NCBI RefSeq assembly: GCF_036884295.1
Contig: NZ_CP145608.1
Location: forward strand, 1,922,001 to 1,986,000
DNA: 64,000 bases
Source: Brochothrix thermosphacta DSM 20171 = FSL F6-1036
GTDB taxonomy: Bacteria > Bacillota > Bacilli > Lactobacillales > Listeriaceae
Reading direction: 5' to 3'
Shown here: in pieces, positions 47,984 through 57,691 of the stretch
Position numbering within the stretch: the first letter of the stretch is position 1
Layout: each line of letters starts with the position of its first letter
Position numbers and translations under genes: made by a program
The notes under the pieces: generated by a model
What the model saw: the letters and a program-made list of their open reading frames with translations, nothing else
Told to the model about the DNA's origin: nothing
Databases searched by the model: none

Positions 47984-48013
47984 ACTCTATGCCCAACGCA
48001 TAGGGTTTTTATT
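47984..48013 (+). terminator. Terminator of the DUF2929 gene
   Basis: ACTCTATGC and GCATAGGGT arms, 5-nt loop, then TTTTTATTT. Confidence 0.85.
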
Positions 48014-48016
48014 TAC

Positions 48017-48057
48017 AAAAAAAGGTGCTGAATATTTTTATTCAGCACCTTTCTTTT
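48017..48057 (-). terminator. Terminator of gpmA (works both ways)
   Basis: AAAGGTGCTGAATA and TATTCAGCACCTTT near-perfect stem, A-run before and T-run after. Confidence 0.92.
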
Positions 48058-48078
48058 TAGCTTAGTCTAATTACCACT

Positions 48079-48765
48079 TTATTTTAAATAATGTTTACTC
48101 ACGACTGTTAAATCATCTGCTAATTCGTATACAAGTGGTGTTCCTGTTGGAATTTCCACTTCCATAATATCAGCATCAGAAATATTATCGAGATATTTTA
48201 TTAACGCTCTTAAACTGTTACCATGTGCTGCAACAACAACGTTCTCACCACGTAAAAGTGCTGGTGAAATCGCATCAGACCAATAAGGTAGCACACGTTC
48301 TAATGTTACTTTAAGGTTTTCACCACCAGGTAACACACGTTGATCAACGTTTGCGTAGCGGCGATCATGCGTTGGGTGATGTTCATCACTCACTTCCATC
48401 AAAGGTGGCAAAACATCATAACTACGACGCCATTGGTGCACTTTTTCATCACCATACTTCGCAGCAGTTTCAGCTTTGTTTAATCCTTGTAAAGCTCCGT
48501 AATGACGTTCATTTAGACGCCAATGTTTTGTTACAGGCAACCAATCTTGATCGCTTTCCTGCAATACAAAATTCAACGTATGAACTGCCCGTTTTAAAAC
48601 CGATGTAAAGGCGTGATCAAATGAAATGTTTTCGTTTTTGATTAGCTGACCTGCATGCTTCGCTTCCTCAATACCTTGTTCCGAAAGTTCAACATCTTCC
48701 CAGCCAGTAAAAAGATTCTTTTTGTTCCATTCACTTTGTCCATGACGAATTAACACTAATTTCAT
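48079..48765 (-). CDS. gpmA: 2,3-bisphosphoglycerate-dependent phosphoglycerate mutase
   Basis: 228 residues. Interconverts 3- and 2-phosphoglycerate in glycolysis. [10 protein letters not shown] holds the phospho-His; [16 protein letters not shown] and [13 protein letters not shown] hold the other active-site residues. AGGAGG site before the ATG. It follows clpB by 18 bp and is likely read through from the CtsR-controlled promoter. Confidence 0.96.
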   Translation of the reverse strand: MKLVLIRHGQSEWNKKNLFTGWEDVELSEQGIEEAKHAGQLIKNENISFDHAFTSVLKRAVHTLNFVLQESDQDWLPVTKHWRLNERHYGALQGLNKAETAAKYGDEKVHQWRRSYDVLPPLMEVSDEHHPTHDRRYANVDQRVLPGGENLKVTLERVLPYWSDAISPALLRGENVVVAAHGNSLRALIKYLDNISDADIMEVEIPTGTPLVYELADDLTVVSKHYLK

Positions 48766-48783
48766 ATGATCTCCTCCTTCTGA

Positions 48784-51372
48784 TTACGCTTCTTTCGTAA
48801 TCAGTAATTGCCCTTCTTGAACAGTCACAACTGCTGTATCACCTTCACCTATATCCCCGGCAATAATTTCACGCGCAAGCGGTGTTTCAATATGACGAAT
48901 CATATAGCGATTGAGCGGACGAGCGCCATATGCTGGATCATAAGCTTCCTCACCAATGAATTTAGCTGCTTCATCAGTGATTTTCAAAGTGATTTGTTGT
49001 TCGTTAAGACGTTCTTCGAGGCTCTTAGCTAATTTTAATACAATCCCTGAAATATTATCAAGCGATAACGGTTTAAATAACACTATGTCATCCACACGAT
49101 TTAAAAATTCAGGTTTGAAATGTCCTCTTAACGTTGCCATAACTTGCTCCTCAGCTTCTGGGCTAATTTGTTGATTTTTTGTTCCTTCAAGTAAATATTG
49201 TGAACCGATATTCGATGTCATAATAATGACTGTGTTTTTAAAATCAACGAGTCGACCTTGTGAGTCAGTGATTCGTCCATCATCTAACACTTGTAATAAA
49301 ATGTTAAATACATCTGGATGGGCTTTCTCAATCTCATCAAGCAATATAATTGAGTAAGGGTTTCGACGCACTGCCTCAGTGAGTTGTCCACCTTCTTCAT
49401 AACCTACATAGCCTGGTGGTGCTCCAACTAAACGAGACACTGAGTATTTTTCCATGTATTCGCTCATATCGATGCGAACCATATGATCTTCACTGTCAAA
49501 CAATTGGTTAGCCAAAGCTTTGGCTAACTCTGTTTTACCAACACCTGTAGGACCTAAGAAGATGAACGAACCAATAGGACGTCGTGGATTTTTTATACCT
49601 GCACGTGCTCTAATAACGGCATCACTCACTAATTCAACAGCTTCATTTTGACCAATAACACGTTCATGCAATGCATCGTCAAGATGTAGTAATTTGTTAC
49701 GTTCTCCTTCGACAAGCCGTTTAACTGGTACGCCTGTCCAACGAGATACTACATCAGCTATTTCTTCTTGTGTCACAGATTCTTGCACTAAACGATTATC
49801 ATCTGATGCATTTTCAGCCGTTGCTTCTAGTTCAGCCAAACGTTGTTCCTCTTCAGGAATTTTACCATGACGCAACTCTGCTGCTTTGCTTAGGTCATAG
49901 TTGTTTTCAGCATCTTCCAACTGATGACGTAATTCATCAATATAGCTACGCACTTCACGTACATTAGCAATTTCATCTTTTTCTGCTTTCCATTTTGCTT
50001 CCATTTGTTGTTTCTCTTCTTTAAGTTCACTTAACTCTTCTCGTAATACATCTAAACGAGTTGCACTCACATCATCTTTTTCTTGTTCAAGTGCTGCTTC
50101 CTCAATCTCTAGTTGCATCACACGACGCGTTATTTCATCTAACTCATTTGGCATTGAGTCAATTTCAACACGAATGGTTGCACAAGCTTCATCAACAAGG
50201 TCAATGGCTTTATCTGGTAAGAATCGATCGGTAATGTAACGATCAGCCAATGTTGCTGCTGATACTAGCGCATTATCGTGGATATTAACACCATGATGGA
50301 TTTCAAAACGTTCTTTCAATCCACGTAAAATTGATACTGTATCCTCAACTGATGGTTCAGGTACTAATACTTTTTGGAAACGACGCTCTAGCGCTGCGTC
50401 TTTTTCAATATATTGACGGTACTCATCTAATGTTGTAGCACCAATACAATGCAATTCACCACGTGCTAACATCGGTTTCAACATATTCCCCGCATCCATT
50501 GCTCCGTCAGTTTTACCTGCACCAACAATCGTGTGAATCTCATCAATAAAGAGTATGATATTCCCTTCACTATTTTGAACTTCTTCCAACACTGCTTTGA
50601 GTCGTTCTTCAAATTCACCACGGTATTTAGCACCGGCGATTAAAGAACCAATATCTAAAGAGAATATTGTTTTATCTTTAAGGTTTTCCGGTACATCTTT
50701 TCGAACAATACGTGCTGCTAAGCCTTCAACAATAGCTGTTTTACCAACACCTGGTTCTCCAATCAATACAGGATTATTTTTTGTTTTACGACTAAGTATT
50801 CGGATTACATTTCTAATTTCAGTATCACGTCCGATAACTGGCTCAATTTTACCAGCACGAACAGCCTCTACTAAATCAATACCATATTTACTTAGTGCTT
50901 CATATGTTTGTTCTGCGTTTTGATTCATAACATGTTTCCCCCCTCTGACTTTATCAACTACTGCCTGTAGTTCTTTTGTTTTTAGATTCAATTTCTTTTT
51001 CAATTCATTTTTAGTCATGCTTTGTAAACCTAATAGAAAATGTTCTGTCGATAAAAAAGCATCTTCTAAGGTTTCTCTGTGTTTGTTGGCTTCAGCTAGC
51101 ACTTCATACAAATCGCCTGAAAGTTGCTGTCCGTAAGTTACACTATTACCAGTCACAATTGGTTGTTTATCTAATTGTTCATTAAGATATTTCTCAATTT
51201 GTTTTAAATCAATATTTAATTCTGTGTAGATACGTTTTGCAAGTTCATTAGATGTGATAAAGACTAACCATAAATGCCAAATATCAATCGTTTGATGTTG
51301 TCGCGTTACTGCTATTTGTTGGGCTTCTGCGATATCAGATTGAACTTGACTTGTCATTTTATTCGGTTCCAA
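48784..51372 (-). CDS. clpB: ATP-dependent disaggregase ClpB
   Basis: About 862 residues. A hexameric AAA+ chaperone that pulls proteins out of aggregates with DnaK. N-domain about 1-145; NBD1 with [13 protein letters not shown] near 205; coiled middle domain about 400-525; NBD2 with [14 protein letters not shown] near 600. The TTG at 51372 lies eight nt after GAGG and is preferred; a GTG at 51381 and ATG at 51378 overlap that site, while ATG 51357 is a further option. No ClpP-binding loop is expected. Controlled by a CtsR box. Confidence 0.96.
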   Translation of the reverse strand: MEPNKMTSQVQSDIAEAQQIAVTRQHQTIDIWHLWLVFITSNELAKRIYTELNIDLKQIEKYLNEQLDKQPIVTGNSVTYGQQLSGDLYEVLAEANKHRETLEDAFLSTEHFLLGLQSMTKNELKKKLNLKTKELQAVVDKVRGGKHVMNQNAEQTYEALSKYGIDLVEAVRAGKIEPVIGRDTEIRNVIRILSRKTKNNPVLIGEPGVGKTAIVEGLAARIVRKDVPENLKDKTIFSLDIGSLIAGAKYRGEFEERLKAVLEEVQNSEGNIILFIDEIHTIVGAGKTDGAMDAGNMLKPMLARGELHCIGATTLDEYRQYIEKDAALERRFQKVLVPEPSVEDTVSILRGLKERFEIHHGVNIHDNALVSAATLADRYITDRFLPDKAIDLVDEACATIRVEIDSMPNELDEITRRVMQLEIEEAALEQEKDDVSATRLDVLREELSELKEEKQQMEAKWKAEKDEIANVREVRSYIDELRHQLEDAENNYDLSKAAELRHGKIPEEEQRLAELEATAENASDDNRLVQESVTQEEIADVVSRWTGVPVKRLVEGERNKLLHLDDALHERVIGQNEAVELVSDAVIRARAGIKNPRRPIGSFIFLGPTGVGKTELAKALANQLFDSEDHMVRIDMSEYMEKYSVSRLVGAPPGYVGYEEGGQLTEAVRRNPYSIILLDEIEKAHPDVFNILLQVLDDGRITDSQGRLVDFKNTVIIMTSNIGSQYLLEGTKNQQISPEAEEQVMATLRGHFKPEFLNRVDDIVLFKPLSLDNISGIVLKLAKSLEERLNEQQITLKITDEAAKFIGEEAYDPAYGARPLNRYMIRHIETPLAREIIAGDIGEGDTAVVTVQEGQLLITKEA

Positions 51373-51403
51373 GATCATCACCTCTTCTTTAATTTATAAA
51401 TCA

Positions 51404-51432
51404 ATTATAAGTCAAAATAGGTCAGCAATCAA
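51404..51432 (-). promoter_or_regulatory. CtsR operator inside the clpB promoter
   Basis: -10 TATAAT (51404-51409) and -35 TTGATT (51427-51432), 17-bp spacer. The spacer itself is AGTCAAAATAGGTCAGC on the plus strand (51410-51426), which fits the CtsR heptad repeat RGTCAAA-NAN-RGTCAAA at 15 of 17 positions. Heat or protein stress should release CtsR. Confidence 0.85.
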
Positions 51433-51718
51433 TAAAAAACACTTATTTTTCCAACAAATTATTTTTAAATTTTGGTGGTGGCGTTGAAAAATACAGCTTT
51501 TAAAAATCTTTATGATACTTTTTAAATTACCGCTATGAGTTATTTCAAGTCAAAAAAATTCGGCGTTACCTTTGCTTTATTTCCTGGGAAAAACACTTGA
51601 TCATTGTTTGCAACCACCATTAACAGTTGCGCAACTAATGAGTGCGTTACTCCTTTAATTGCTTATATTATACTTTTAACAAAGAACGGAATTATATTAT
51701 AAGGAGACTGTATTTTAA

Positions 51719-52072
51719 ATGGATAACAAAATAAAAGTTAGTGTTCTAATTATGTTAATGGTGCTTTCTTATCTCTATTTTTTCAAATTTCATGAGTATG
51801 AAGCAATGAAAGAAATAAATCGTACTATAGTCAAACAAGGATTACATAGAAATGATATTCTACGGCAAACAAAACTTAAAAAAGATAGAAATAGGGATGT
51901 TTACTATTCTGAGATAATTTTTAAAGACGATGTTAACACAGTCTATACCTATTTTTATTCACATTCACGTAAAGCTGTGCCTTTTCAAATTTCAATCACA
52001 TCCTTTAACTCTAAAAATAAGTCGCCAAAACATTCAAGTATTTATGACATAAAAAAAATCATTATTAAATAA
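51719..52072 (+). CDS. DUF3139-like small secreted/membrane protein
   Basis: 117 residues: one N-terminal helix (VSVLIMLMVLSYLYFF), then a basic, Tyr-rich extracellular part (RDVYYSEIIFKDDVNTVYTYFY). Length and layout fit DUF3139. AAGGAG lies 12-13 nt before the ATG, a bit far. First of three small membrane genes in a row. Upstream (51625-51636) lies a perfect 12-bp palindrome AGTTGCGCAACT. Confidence 0.65.
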   Translation: MDNKIKVSVLIMLMVLSYLYFFKFHEYEAMKEINRTIVKQGLHRNDILRQTKLKKDRNRDVYYSEIIFKDDVNTVYTYFYSHSRKAVPFQISITSFNSKNKSPKHSSIYDIKKIIIK

Positions 52073-52103
52073 TGATATACTATATTAAAAGGAGTGAAAC
52101 AGC

Positions 52104-52226
52104 ATGCTTTTATCAACTTTAAAAAACACTTTTATTTTTGCATTTAAATTTGCATTACTTTTATTTGTTATTTTATCTTCAGTGGTTTTATTTCAATTAA
52201 TCATTGCATTCTTTGTTTTACATTAA
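52104..52226 (+). CDS. 40-residue single-helix membrane peptide
   Basis: ATG eight nt after AAAGGAG, then 40 codons with one long hydrophobic helix (FALLLFVILSSVVLFQLIIA) after a short basic start. It follows the DUF3139-like gene by 31 bp and ends about 60 bp before the next gene. Function unknown. Confidence 0.55.
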   Translation: MLLSTLKNTFIFAFKFALLLFVILSSVVLFQLIIAFFVLH

Positions 52227-52287
52227 TCTTTGTTATAACTTAGCATATTTATTCAACACTAATTTTCACGAAATGGAGCGATATGAT

Positions 52288-52617
52288 TTGAAAAAAATAC
52301 TTTTTCGTATGGTTATCCTTGGAATTGTTAGCGTGCTTTATTTAATGCTATTTACAGATTTTCCGCTTGTTACTACTGTCCTTTTAACTGTTACTGCCTG
52401 TATACTATTTTTCATCCACGATTACTTTAAAATAAATCAACATTTAACGTTTTTTAAAATAGTATTAAATACGCTATGCCTGGGCCTATTAATCGCCGTT
52501 TTTTCTATATTCTATTTTGGAGTCGACATCAGCAATACTGCTTTGATAATTGTGATATATTGTCCTATTTATTTTATAGTGCTCGCAATTTCACGTGATA
52601 TTCGATCTCAGGTCTAA
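52288..52617 (+). CDS. Multi-helix membrane protein, unknown
   Basis: 109 residues from the TTG at 52288, nine nt after GGAG; an in-frame ATG at 52273 is another option. Three to four helices (about 5-22, 27-45, 55-75, 80-100). Probably cotranscribed with the two genes upstream. Not recognised. Confidence 0.6.
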   Translation: MKKILFRMVILGIVSVLYLMLFTDFPLVTTVLLTVTACILFFIHDYFKINQHLTFFKIVLNTLCLGLLIAVFSIFYFGVDISNTALIIVIYCPIYFIVLAISRDIRSQV

Positions 52618-52848
52618 CGAGAAGTAATTAGTTTAATCTTACCGTTTAAACAACTAAGACATTTTTGTTGTTGTTTTTTTGTTTGATCAATTAAAAGGCT
52701 TTAATGACAAGTTTAAGCTACGAAAAAACGCCTATTTCATTGCATCCTTTATTTATCTTAATTTGTTGTATTAGTCCCCAGTTATTGTATGCAATTGTTA
52801 TCTCAACTATACTTAATTGATAAACGTTTATCTCATAGGAGGGATTTA

Positions 52849-53247
52849 ATGAAAAAAATATTAGCTTTATTCTTATACTTAAGCATCATTTCATTAGTTA
52901 TTGGTTGTGGTAATTCAACAACTGGAGCAAAGAACGATAATTCATCGACTGATAAAAATATCGACGTTACAATTATTTTGAAAGAAAAACACAAGGAGTT
53001 TGAACGCAAAGAAATTAAAGTAAAAAACAAGACAGATTTGCAAACAGCAATGAATGACAATTTTAAGCTTGAATTGGATAATGGCCTAATCATTAGTATT
53101 GCTGGTAAAGAGCAAGATAATGCTAAAGAAAATACTAAAGATTGTTACTGGATTTATGATGTCAACGGAACACCTGCAATGGTCGGTGCTAACGAAACTA
53201 AACTTAAAGATGGCGATAAAATCGTTTGGGATTTAAGTGCATCGTAA
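52849..53247 (+). CDS. DUF4430-type lipoprotein
   Basis: 132 residues from the ATG at 52849, after AGGAGGG. Lipoprotein signal with lipobox LVIGC near residue 20, a Ser/Asn linker, then a domain with DCYWIYDVNGTPAMVGANETKLKDGDKIVWDL, the pattern of DUF4430 (transcobalamin-like). Such domains may bind cobalamin-like ligands or act in surface assembly; no ligand can be assigned. It converges on queT, whose riboswitch senses a different metabolite. Confidence 0.8.
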   Translation: MKKILALFLYLSIISLVIGCGNSTTGAKNDNSSTDKNIDVTIILKEKHKEFERKEIKVKNKTDLQTAMNDNFKLELDNGLIISIAGKEQDNAKENTKDCYWIYDVNGTPAMVGANETKLKDGDKIVWDLSAS

Positions 53248-53285
53248 CATTTCTTATACTGAATAAACATATTTATGATATTCTG

Positions 53286-53317
53286 AGTCTTACAATAAAT
53301 TATTGTAAGACTTTTTT
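53286..53317 (+). terminator. Terminator of the DUF4430 gene
   Basis: AGTCTTACAAT and ATTGTAAGACT perfect arms, 4-nt loop, then six Ts. Confidence 0.92.
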
Positions 53318-53378
53318 ACTGTCTTCTATAACAAATGATTACAATAATACCTTATAGAATACCTATACCCTGATTCAT

Positions 53379-53417
53379 AAAAAAAAATTACTACAGAGAC
53401 TTTCTCCATAGTAATTT
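53379..53417 (-). terminator. Terminator of queT
   Basis: AATTACTA and TAGTAATT arms with a 15-nt loop and nine Ts on the minus strand. Confidence 0.75.
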
Positions 53418-53450
53418 CAGATGTTATTAATATCGCTTATTTACAAGCTT

Positions 53451-53954
53451 TTATTTTTCTATTGCTTTACTTAAATCAATTCGTTTATTCAAGAAGTACA
53501 TCACTAACATACCAATTGACATGACAGCCATTTCACCGAGTGCCATATAGAACCAAGCTAATCCAAATGCCATATTAGCATCGCCTAGCACACCTATAAT
53601 TTTTAACATAAAGGCAACAAAAGACATTGTTATTCCAAATATCACAGTGTTTATTGCCATTAACAGCACTTTATTCTTGATGAATTTTGCTATGAAAATA
53701 ATCAATCCTAAAGAAACGACAGATTGTGCTACACCAAATACAAGATCAATTAAACCATTTGATGAAAAGAAATTAGCAACAATAACACCAATAATAATAG
53801 CCGGAAAATATTTTTTATTATAAACTACTAAATGGTTCATCATTTCAGAAACCCTAAATTGTGCCCAGCCATAAGCAAATGGTCCACTCAAAAGAGTTAA
53901 AACGACGTATATAGCCGCTAAAACGCCGCTTATCGCCAATGTTTTTGTTTTCAT
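53451..53954 (-). CDS. queT: QueT-family queuosine-precursor transporter
   Basis: 167 residues, five to six helices. FAYGWAQFRVSEMMNHLVVYN is the typical QueT segment. It is an ECF S component for queuosine precursors (preQ1 or queuine) that uses shared ECF modules encoded elsewhere. AGGAGG lies before the ATG and forms the tail of a probable preQ1 riboswitch. Confidence 0.9.
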   Translation of the reverse strand: MKTKTLAISGVLAAIYVVLTLLSGPFAYGWAQFRVSEMMNHLVVYNKKYFPAIIIGVIVANFFSSNGLIDLVFGVAQSVVSLGLIIFIAKFIKNKVLLMAINTVIFGITMSFVAFMLKIIGVLGDANMAFGLAWFYMALGEMAVMSIGMLVMYFLNKRIDLSKAIEK

Positions 53955-53967
53955 TATTCATATTCCT

Positions 53968-54006
53968 CCTAGTTTTTGTATCGCAGGATGGTATCAATAA
54001 ACTGCG
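53968..54006 (-). promoter_or_regulatory. Probable preQ1-I riboswitch of queT
   Basis: The minus strand shows a short helix (CGCAG with CTGCG), a 14-nt loop containing GATACC, and an A-rich tail ATACAAAAACTAGGAGG. This is the compact layout of preQ1-I aptamers, where the A-rich tail folds into the helix groove. The tail runs straight into the ribosome site, so control would be at translation. The loop differs from the usual UUCUAGCUACACC, so this is a variant. Confidence 0.65.
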
Positions 54007-54137
54007 TGCAGAGCATTCTGCATAATAACTAAATCAATAGCCTTTCCCATTGTAACGGTTTCGTTCGCTAAACTCAAGTACTCATTTTATTCTTATAAAA
54101 TACGGAAAAGACTTAACAAACCTTTATTTTATTCCAT

Positions 54138-54196
54138 AAAAAAAGACCCTCACTCCTCTTATCGCAATAAGCAATATCGGAGTAACAGTCTTGCGT
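54138..54196 (-). terminator. Terminator of the coiled-coil protein gene
   Basis: Long imperfect stem (AAGAC..TTACTCC with GGAGTGA..GTCTT) and seven Ts on the minus strand. Confidence 0.8.
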
Positions 54197-54198
54197 AC

Positions 54199-54861
54199 TT
54201 ATTTATATTTGTTTTCTAATTGAGATGCATAGTCTTTCAAATCTTGTACTTCTTTTTGTGCTTTTTCTAATTTTATTTTCGTCTCATCATTATCAGCTTT
54301 TAAACTTTCTAAAGATGTTTGCAAGTTACGTTTATCAGTTGTATACTGAGCAATTGTTTGCGTAGCTGCAACTAATTTTTCGTTTGCTGTATTTAATTCT
54401 GCTTGTTTTGCATCAAACTCTTTTTGTTTTGCTGCTACTTTTTGGTTACCTTCTTCAATCTTTTGTTGAATTTCAGCTATTTTTTGTTGAATTTCACCAT
54501 TTTTTTGTTGAATTTCGCCATTTTTTTGTTGTACCTCGGCATCTTTACGTGACACAGTAGCAGTTAATTCTGAAACTTGTGATTTTAATGAGTCATTTGT
54601 TTGTTTCAGTTGATCTAATTCTGTTTTACTTGTTTTAGATGCTGCTTCAGCTGCTACTAAAGCATCCTTAGCTGTTTTTAATTCTGTTTGTTTGATACCT
54701 AATTTACCATCTAACGTACTCAATGCTGCATAAATTGAAGTGATTTCCCCTTCTTTTCCCCAATTTATTGTTTTGTCTGCCCCACTAATAGCTGCTCCCC
54801 CTACGAACAAACCAATACTGATGACAACCGCAATCCCTGTTTTAATAACTTTCCCCTTCAT
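54199..54861 (-). CDS. Exported coiled-coil protein
   Basis: 220 residues from the ATG at 54861, seven nt after GGGG. A hydrophobic N-terminal segment (TGIAVVISIGLFVGGAAIS) acts as signal or anchor. From about residue 45 to the end it is a continuous coiled coil rich in Ala, Glu, Lys and Gln, with seven-residue repeats EIQQKNG/EIQQKIA in the middle. No sorting motif at the end. It may span part of the cell wall or act as a spacer, but no family is recognised. Confidence 0.75.
   Translation of the reverse strand: MKGKVIKTGIAVVISIGLFVGGAAISGADKTINWGKEGEITSIYAALSTLDGKLGIKQTELKTAKDALVAAEAASKTSKTELDQLKQTNDSLKSQVSELTATVSRKDAEVQQKNGEIQQKNGEIQQKIAEIQQKIEEGNQKVAAKQKEFDAKQAELNTANEKLVAATQTIAQYTTDKRNLQTSLESLKADNDETKIKLEKAQKEVQDLKDYASQLENKYK
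54451..54534 (-). repeat. 21-bp tandem repeats in the coiled-coil gene
   Basis: Four in-frame copies of a 21-bp unit encoding EIQQKxx, two of them nearly identical. Copy number can change without breaking the frame. Confidence 0.85.
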
Positions 54862-54867
54862 AACCAT

Positions 54868-55291
54868 ACCCCTAACTTGACGCTATTTATTTTTACTAAA
54901 TATAAAAATACCACATAAGTTAACCATAAAGATACACTTTACATGTAAAATGAGGATATATACTCAAGGAAAAAACTAACAAAAAGTAAGTTATGATGTT
55001 TAATAACTATTTTGGTATATTATCAATTTGAGATTAAGGGGAGTAATTCCCTATTTCGATCCCCTCCTTTTTAACAGTTCAATAACCTAAAAAAACAGCT
55101 GTTTTTTCTCCGAAACTTAATTTCATAAGAACACACCGTCAAATGGTTATTTTGTGAAACAAAATTACAACATTTCTTTCATTTATAAAGCTCGTTTCTT
55201 TTTTAAAGACATCTTAATTCGCAAAAAAATAAATAAAAAAGCTAGCAAAACACTAGCTTTTAAATCACACTTCATATAATTTTGATTATAT
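54868..55291. other. Intergenic stretch with hairpins
   Basis: No gene seen. Contains a GGGGA..TCCCC hairpin followed by CCTTTTT (about 55037-55077, plus strand), a perfect 18-bp palindrome AAAAAACAGCTGTTTTTT (55090-55107), and the terminator of the gene on the right. Confidence 0.5.
55231..55264 (-). terminator. Terminator of the VanZ-RDD gene
   Basis: AAAAGCTAG and CTAGCTTTT arms, 6-7-nt loop, then T-rich tail on the minus strand. Confidence 0.85.
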
Positions 55292-56449
55292 CTAACGTTT
55301 CTTTTTAAACAAGCTAAATGAGCTCATCATATGGGTATAACTTATTTTTTCATAAAAAAGCGGTTCATTTTTACGTAATTTACTCATTAGTAAATGAATT
55401 GCAAACACTAGCGTAAAGAAGAATGAAATTATTATTAAATAATTTAATAAATTTAAATGATTCGAAGTTCCTGTTAAGTCTAGCATCGTTACTGTTAAAT
55501 TAATATTTGTGAAAATTAAACCATACAAAATCCCGTACCTTACCATGTAAAGATTGGGTGAAGGGGGTTGATCTAAATCATTAACAATTTTAAGATGAAC
55601 GATTGCTTTACCAAGTGTACGCCCATTAGTCAAGTAAGGTATGATAACGAAAAAAACGATGATTGTCATAAGATATCGCAATATGTTAAGAATACTAAAT
55701 TCATATATTACATTAGACACAAAGATAGCTTCTCCACCAATAGTTACAAAAACCGCGATGATGGCCATAATTGTCCAATCAATCATAAATGCAATGAAGC
55801 GTCGCAAATAACTCACACGATGACTACGTGAATAGGCGGTATTAATTAAACGTTCTTCATCGGGTATAAAAAAGGTTATCGCCGGAGCAATGGCAAAACC
55901 TAATAAAGCACCTGCAGTATTCAACATCAAATCATCCACATCAAATAAACGATATGAACGTGAATAGATACCATATAAACCTGAGAGCTGTGTTAATTCA
56001 AAAAAGAGCGCTGTAAAAAAGCCGGCTAATATCACAAATTTAAATGAACGCTTGAAGTAAAAACGAAGATAAACACCTAAAGGTAATAATAGTAATAAAT
56101 TGAACAGCGGTTGTATCAACACGCCTTGTTTAAGAGCCTCTGCATAGGTTCTTGGATGTGAAAAAGAAAAAACGGTCTCCCGTACAAAATCAATTACAAA
56201 CTGAAAGGGGATAAATTGTACCCTTCGGGTTGTTAATTCGTTTACTTCTGCCTGTGAAGGCAAAGGTAATATCACTAAAAAATAAGCACACATCAAATAG
56301 AAAATAAAGCTAAAAATAATAAAAGCTCGCCAAAAAGTAAAGCCTCCATATTTATGATATTGATGTATTAAAAATGGCAATGATAGCAAAAACGCGATGA
56401 ATGGAAAGGTTAACAATGCAATCTTTATTGGTGTAATATAGGCTTCCAT
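55292..56449 (-). CDS. VanZ-RDD fusion membrane protein
   Basis: 385 residues from the ATG at 56449 (GGAGGAA site; a TTG at 56464 lies on it). N-terminal VanZ domain about 1-200 with five helices (VQFIPFQFVIDF; FFTALFFELTQL; DVDDLMLNTAGALLG). C-terminal RDD domain about 205-365 (YLRRFIAFMIDWTIMAII; NGRTLGKAIVHLKIVN). VanZ proteins are linked to glycopeptide and lipopeptide tolerance, and RDD proteins to ion or small-molecule movement; the role of the fusion is unknown. Confidence 0.9.
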   Translation of the reverse strand: MEAYITPIKIALLTFPFIAFLLSLPFLIHQYHKYGGFTFWRAFIIFSFIFYLMCAYFLVILPLPSQAEVNELTTRRVQFIPFQFVIDFVRETVFSFSHPRTYAEALKQGVLIQPLFNLLLLLPLGVYLRFYFKRSFKFVILAGFFTALFFELTQLSGLYGIYSRSYRLFDVDDLMLNTAGALLGFAIAPAITFFIPDEERLINTAYSRSHRVSYLRRFIAFMIDWTIMAIIAVFVTIGGEAIFVSNVIYEFSILNILRYLMTIIVFFVIIPYLTNGRTLGKAIVHLKIVNDLDQPPSPNLYMVRYGILYGLIFTNINLTVTMLDLTGTSNHLNLLNYLIIISFFFTLVFAIHLLMSKLRKNEPLFYEKISYTHMMSSFSLFKKKR

Positions 56450-56504
56450 GAAGTATTCCTCCAAATTTTTTTGTTACTGTTATCATACCATAATATACGG
56501 GTAT

Positions 56505-56543
56505 AAAAAAAAGCCTTATCAACGTTTTACCGTTGATAAGGCT
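56505..56543 (-). terminator. Terminator of the DsbA-like gene
   Basis: GCCTTATCAACG and CGTTGATAAGGC perfect arms, then eight Ts on the minus strand. Confidence 0.93.
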
Positions 56544-56553
56544 GAGTCATTCA

Positions 56554-57069
56554 TTATTTTTCTGCCAATAAAGCTTCAATTGTTTCAACTAACTCTTCTG
56601 GTGAAACTTGAGAATCAAATACTTTATCGCCTATAAAAATAGTAGGCACCGTTTTAACATTATTACCGTTTGCTTCAGCAATTATTAAATTGGTTGCCTC
56701 TTGATGATTTTCTAGCTCTTTCAAACCAAAGTTTTCTTCAAAATAAGTAGTAAGTTCTTCTTTCGAAAGGTTCCCCCACTCATCTTGCGAACTAAATAAC
56801 AAGTTAACAATTTTTTCAGATTCAGGATCATTGTAATCAATAAAATGATGCGCATGGTTTCCAATTTCTAATGTTTCTTTCGGTTTATCATAAAATTTTA
56901 TTATTTCTTCTACTTGTCCAGCTTTAACATATTTATCTAATACATTATTAGCTTTAAAATGCCAACTTGCACAGAATGGGCATCGAAAGTTTACAAAACT
57001 GGTAACCTTAACTGGTGCATCGGCTTGACCGACATGTAAACCTACATCTGAAAATTTTGTAATTGTCAT
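56554..57069 (-). CDS. Cytosolic DsbA-like thioredoxin-fold protein
   Basis: 171 residues. The active site CPFC (Cys30-Cys33) lies in VNFRCPFCASWHF, and the cis-Pro in VKTVPTIFIGD. A helical insertion lies between. No signal peptide, so it should act in the cytoplasm, for instance as a disulfide oxidoreductase in stress. GGGGGA lies before the ATG. Similar short DsbA-like proteins exist in Listeria and Bacillus. Confidence 0.9.
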   Translation of the reverse strand: MTITKFSDVGLHVGQADAPVKVTSFVNFRCPFCASWHFKANNVLDKYVKAGQVEEIIKFYDKPKETLEIGNHAHHFIDYNDPESEKIVNLLFSSQDEWGNLSKEELTTYFEENFGLKELENHQEATNLIIAEANGNNVKTVPTIFIGDKVFDSQVSPEELVETIEALLAEK

Positions 57070-57145
57070 TAAATCATTCCCCCATTAAAATTCTATTTAA
57101 CTTCATTATAAGGGGTTACGTCTTTTAGTTCTATCAAACTGCCTA

Positions 57146-57691
57146 TCAAATACTATATAAAACTTCTTCACCTGAAATTTTACTTTTCACGACATCAACT
57201 ATTTTCTGATTTAAACTACCCCGATAGGCTAAATTAGGTTTGAATAACTCTTGAATAAATTGCCCATCAACTAGGATATCGCAATAACTTAAAAGTTCTT
57301 GTTTATCCTCACTCTCGTTGCACAGTTCATCGTAAGTATAACCACTCCATATCCAAATATCACGTGTTAAACCATACCGTTCTCTTAATTTTTTCACTAA
57401 ACTTAAACACACTTGTGTATTCATAAATGGCTCACCACCTAATAGAGATAACCCTTGCACACCTTCGTGCCCAATATCAGTCAAAATCTTCTCTTCTAGT
57501 GCTTCAGTATAGAGCTCACCATACTTAAATGATTGAGCCACCTTATTATAACAACCTTTGCAATTAAACAAACAACCAGAAACATAGACACTACAACGAA
57601 TACCTTCTCCATCAACTGCATTAAAGGGTTGATAACTTGCAATACGTTGACAGCTAAAATCTTCCGCTAAAAATTGTTTGTTTTTACTCAA
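57146..57691 (-). CDS. nrdG: Anaerobic ribonucleotide reductase activating protein
   Basis: 181 residues. A radical-SAM enzyme with CLFNCKGCYN (CxxxCxxC at 40, 44, 47) that puts the glycyl radical on NrdD. LLGGEPF is the SAM-binding GGE motif. Its start overlaps the nrdD end by 8 bp, so translation is coupled. Confidence 0.96.
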   Translation of the reverse strand: MSKNKQFLAEDFSCQRIASYQPFNAVDGEGIRCSVYVSGCLFNCKGCYNKVAQSFKYGELYTEALEEKILTDIGHEGVQGLSLLGGEPFMNTQVCLSLVKKLRERYGLTRDIWIWSGYTYDELCNESEDKQELLSYCDILVDGQFIQELFKPNLAYRGSLNQKIVDVVKSKISGEEVLYSI

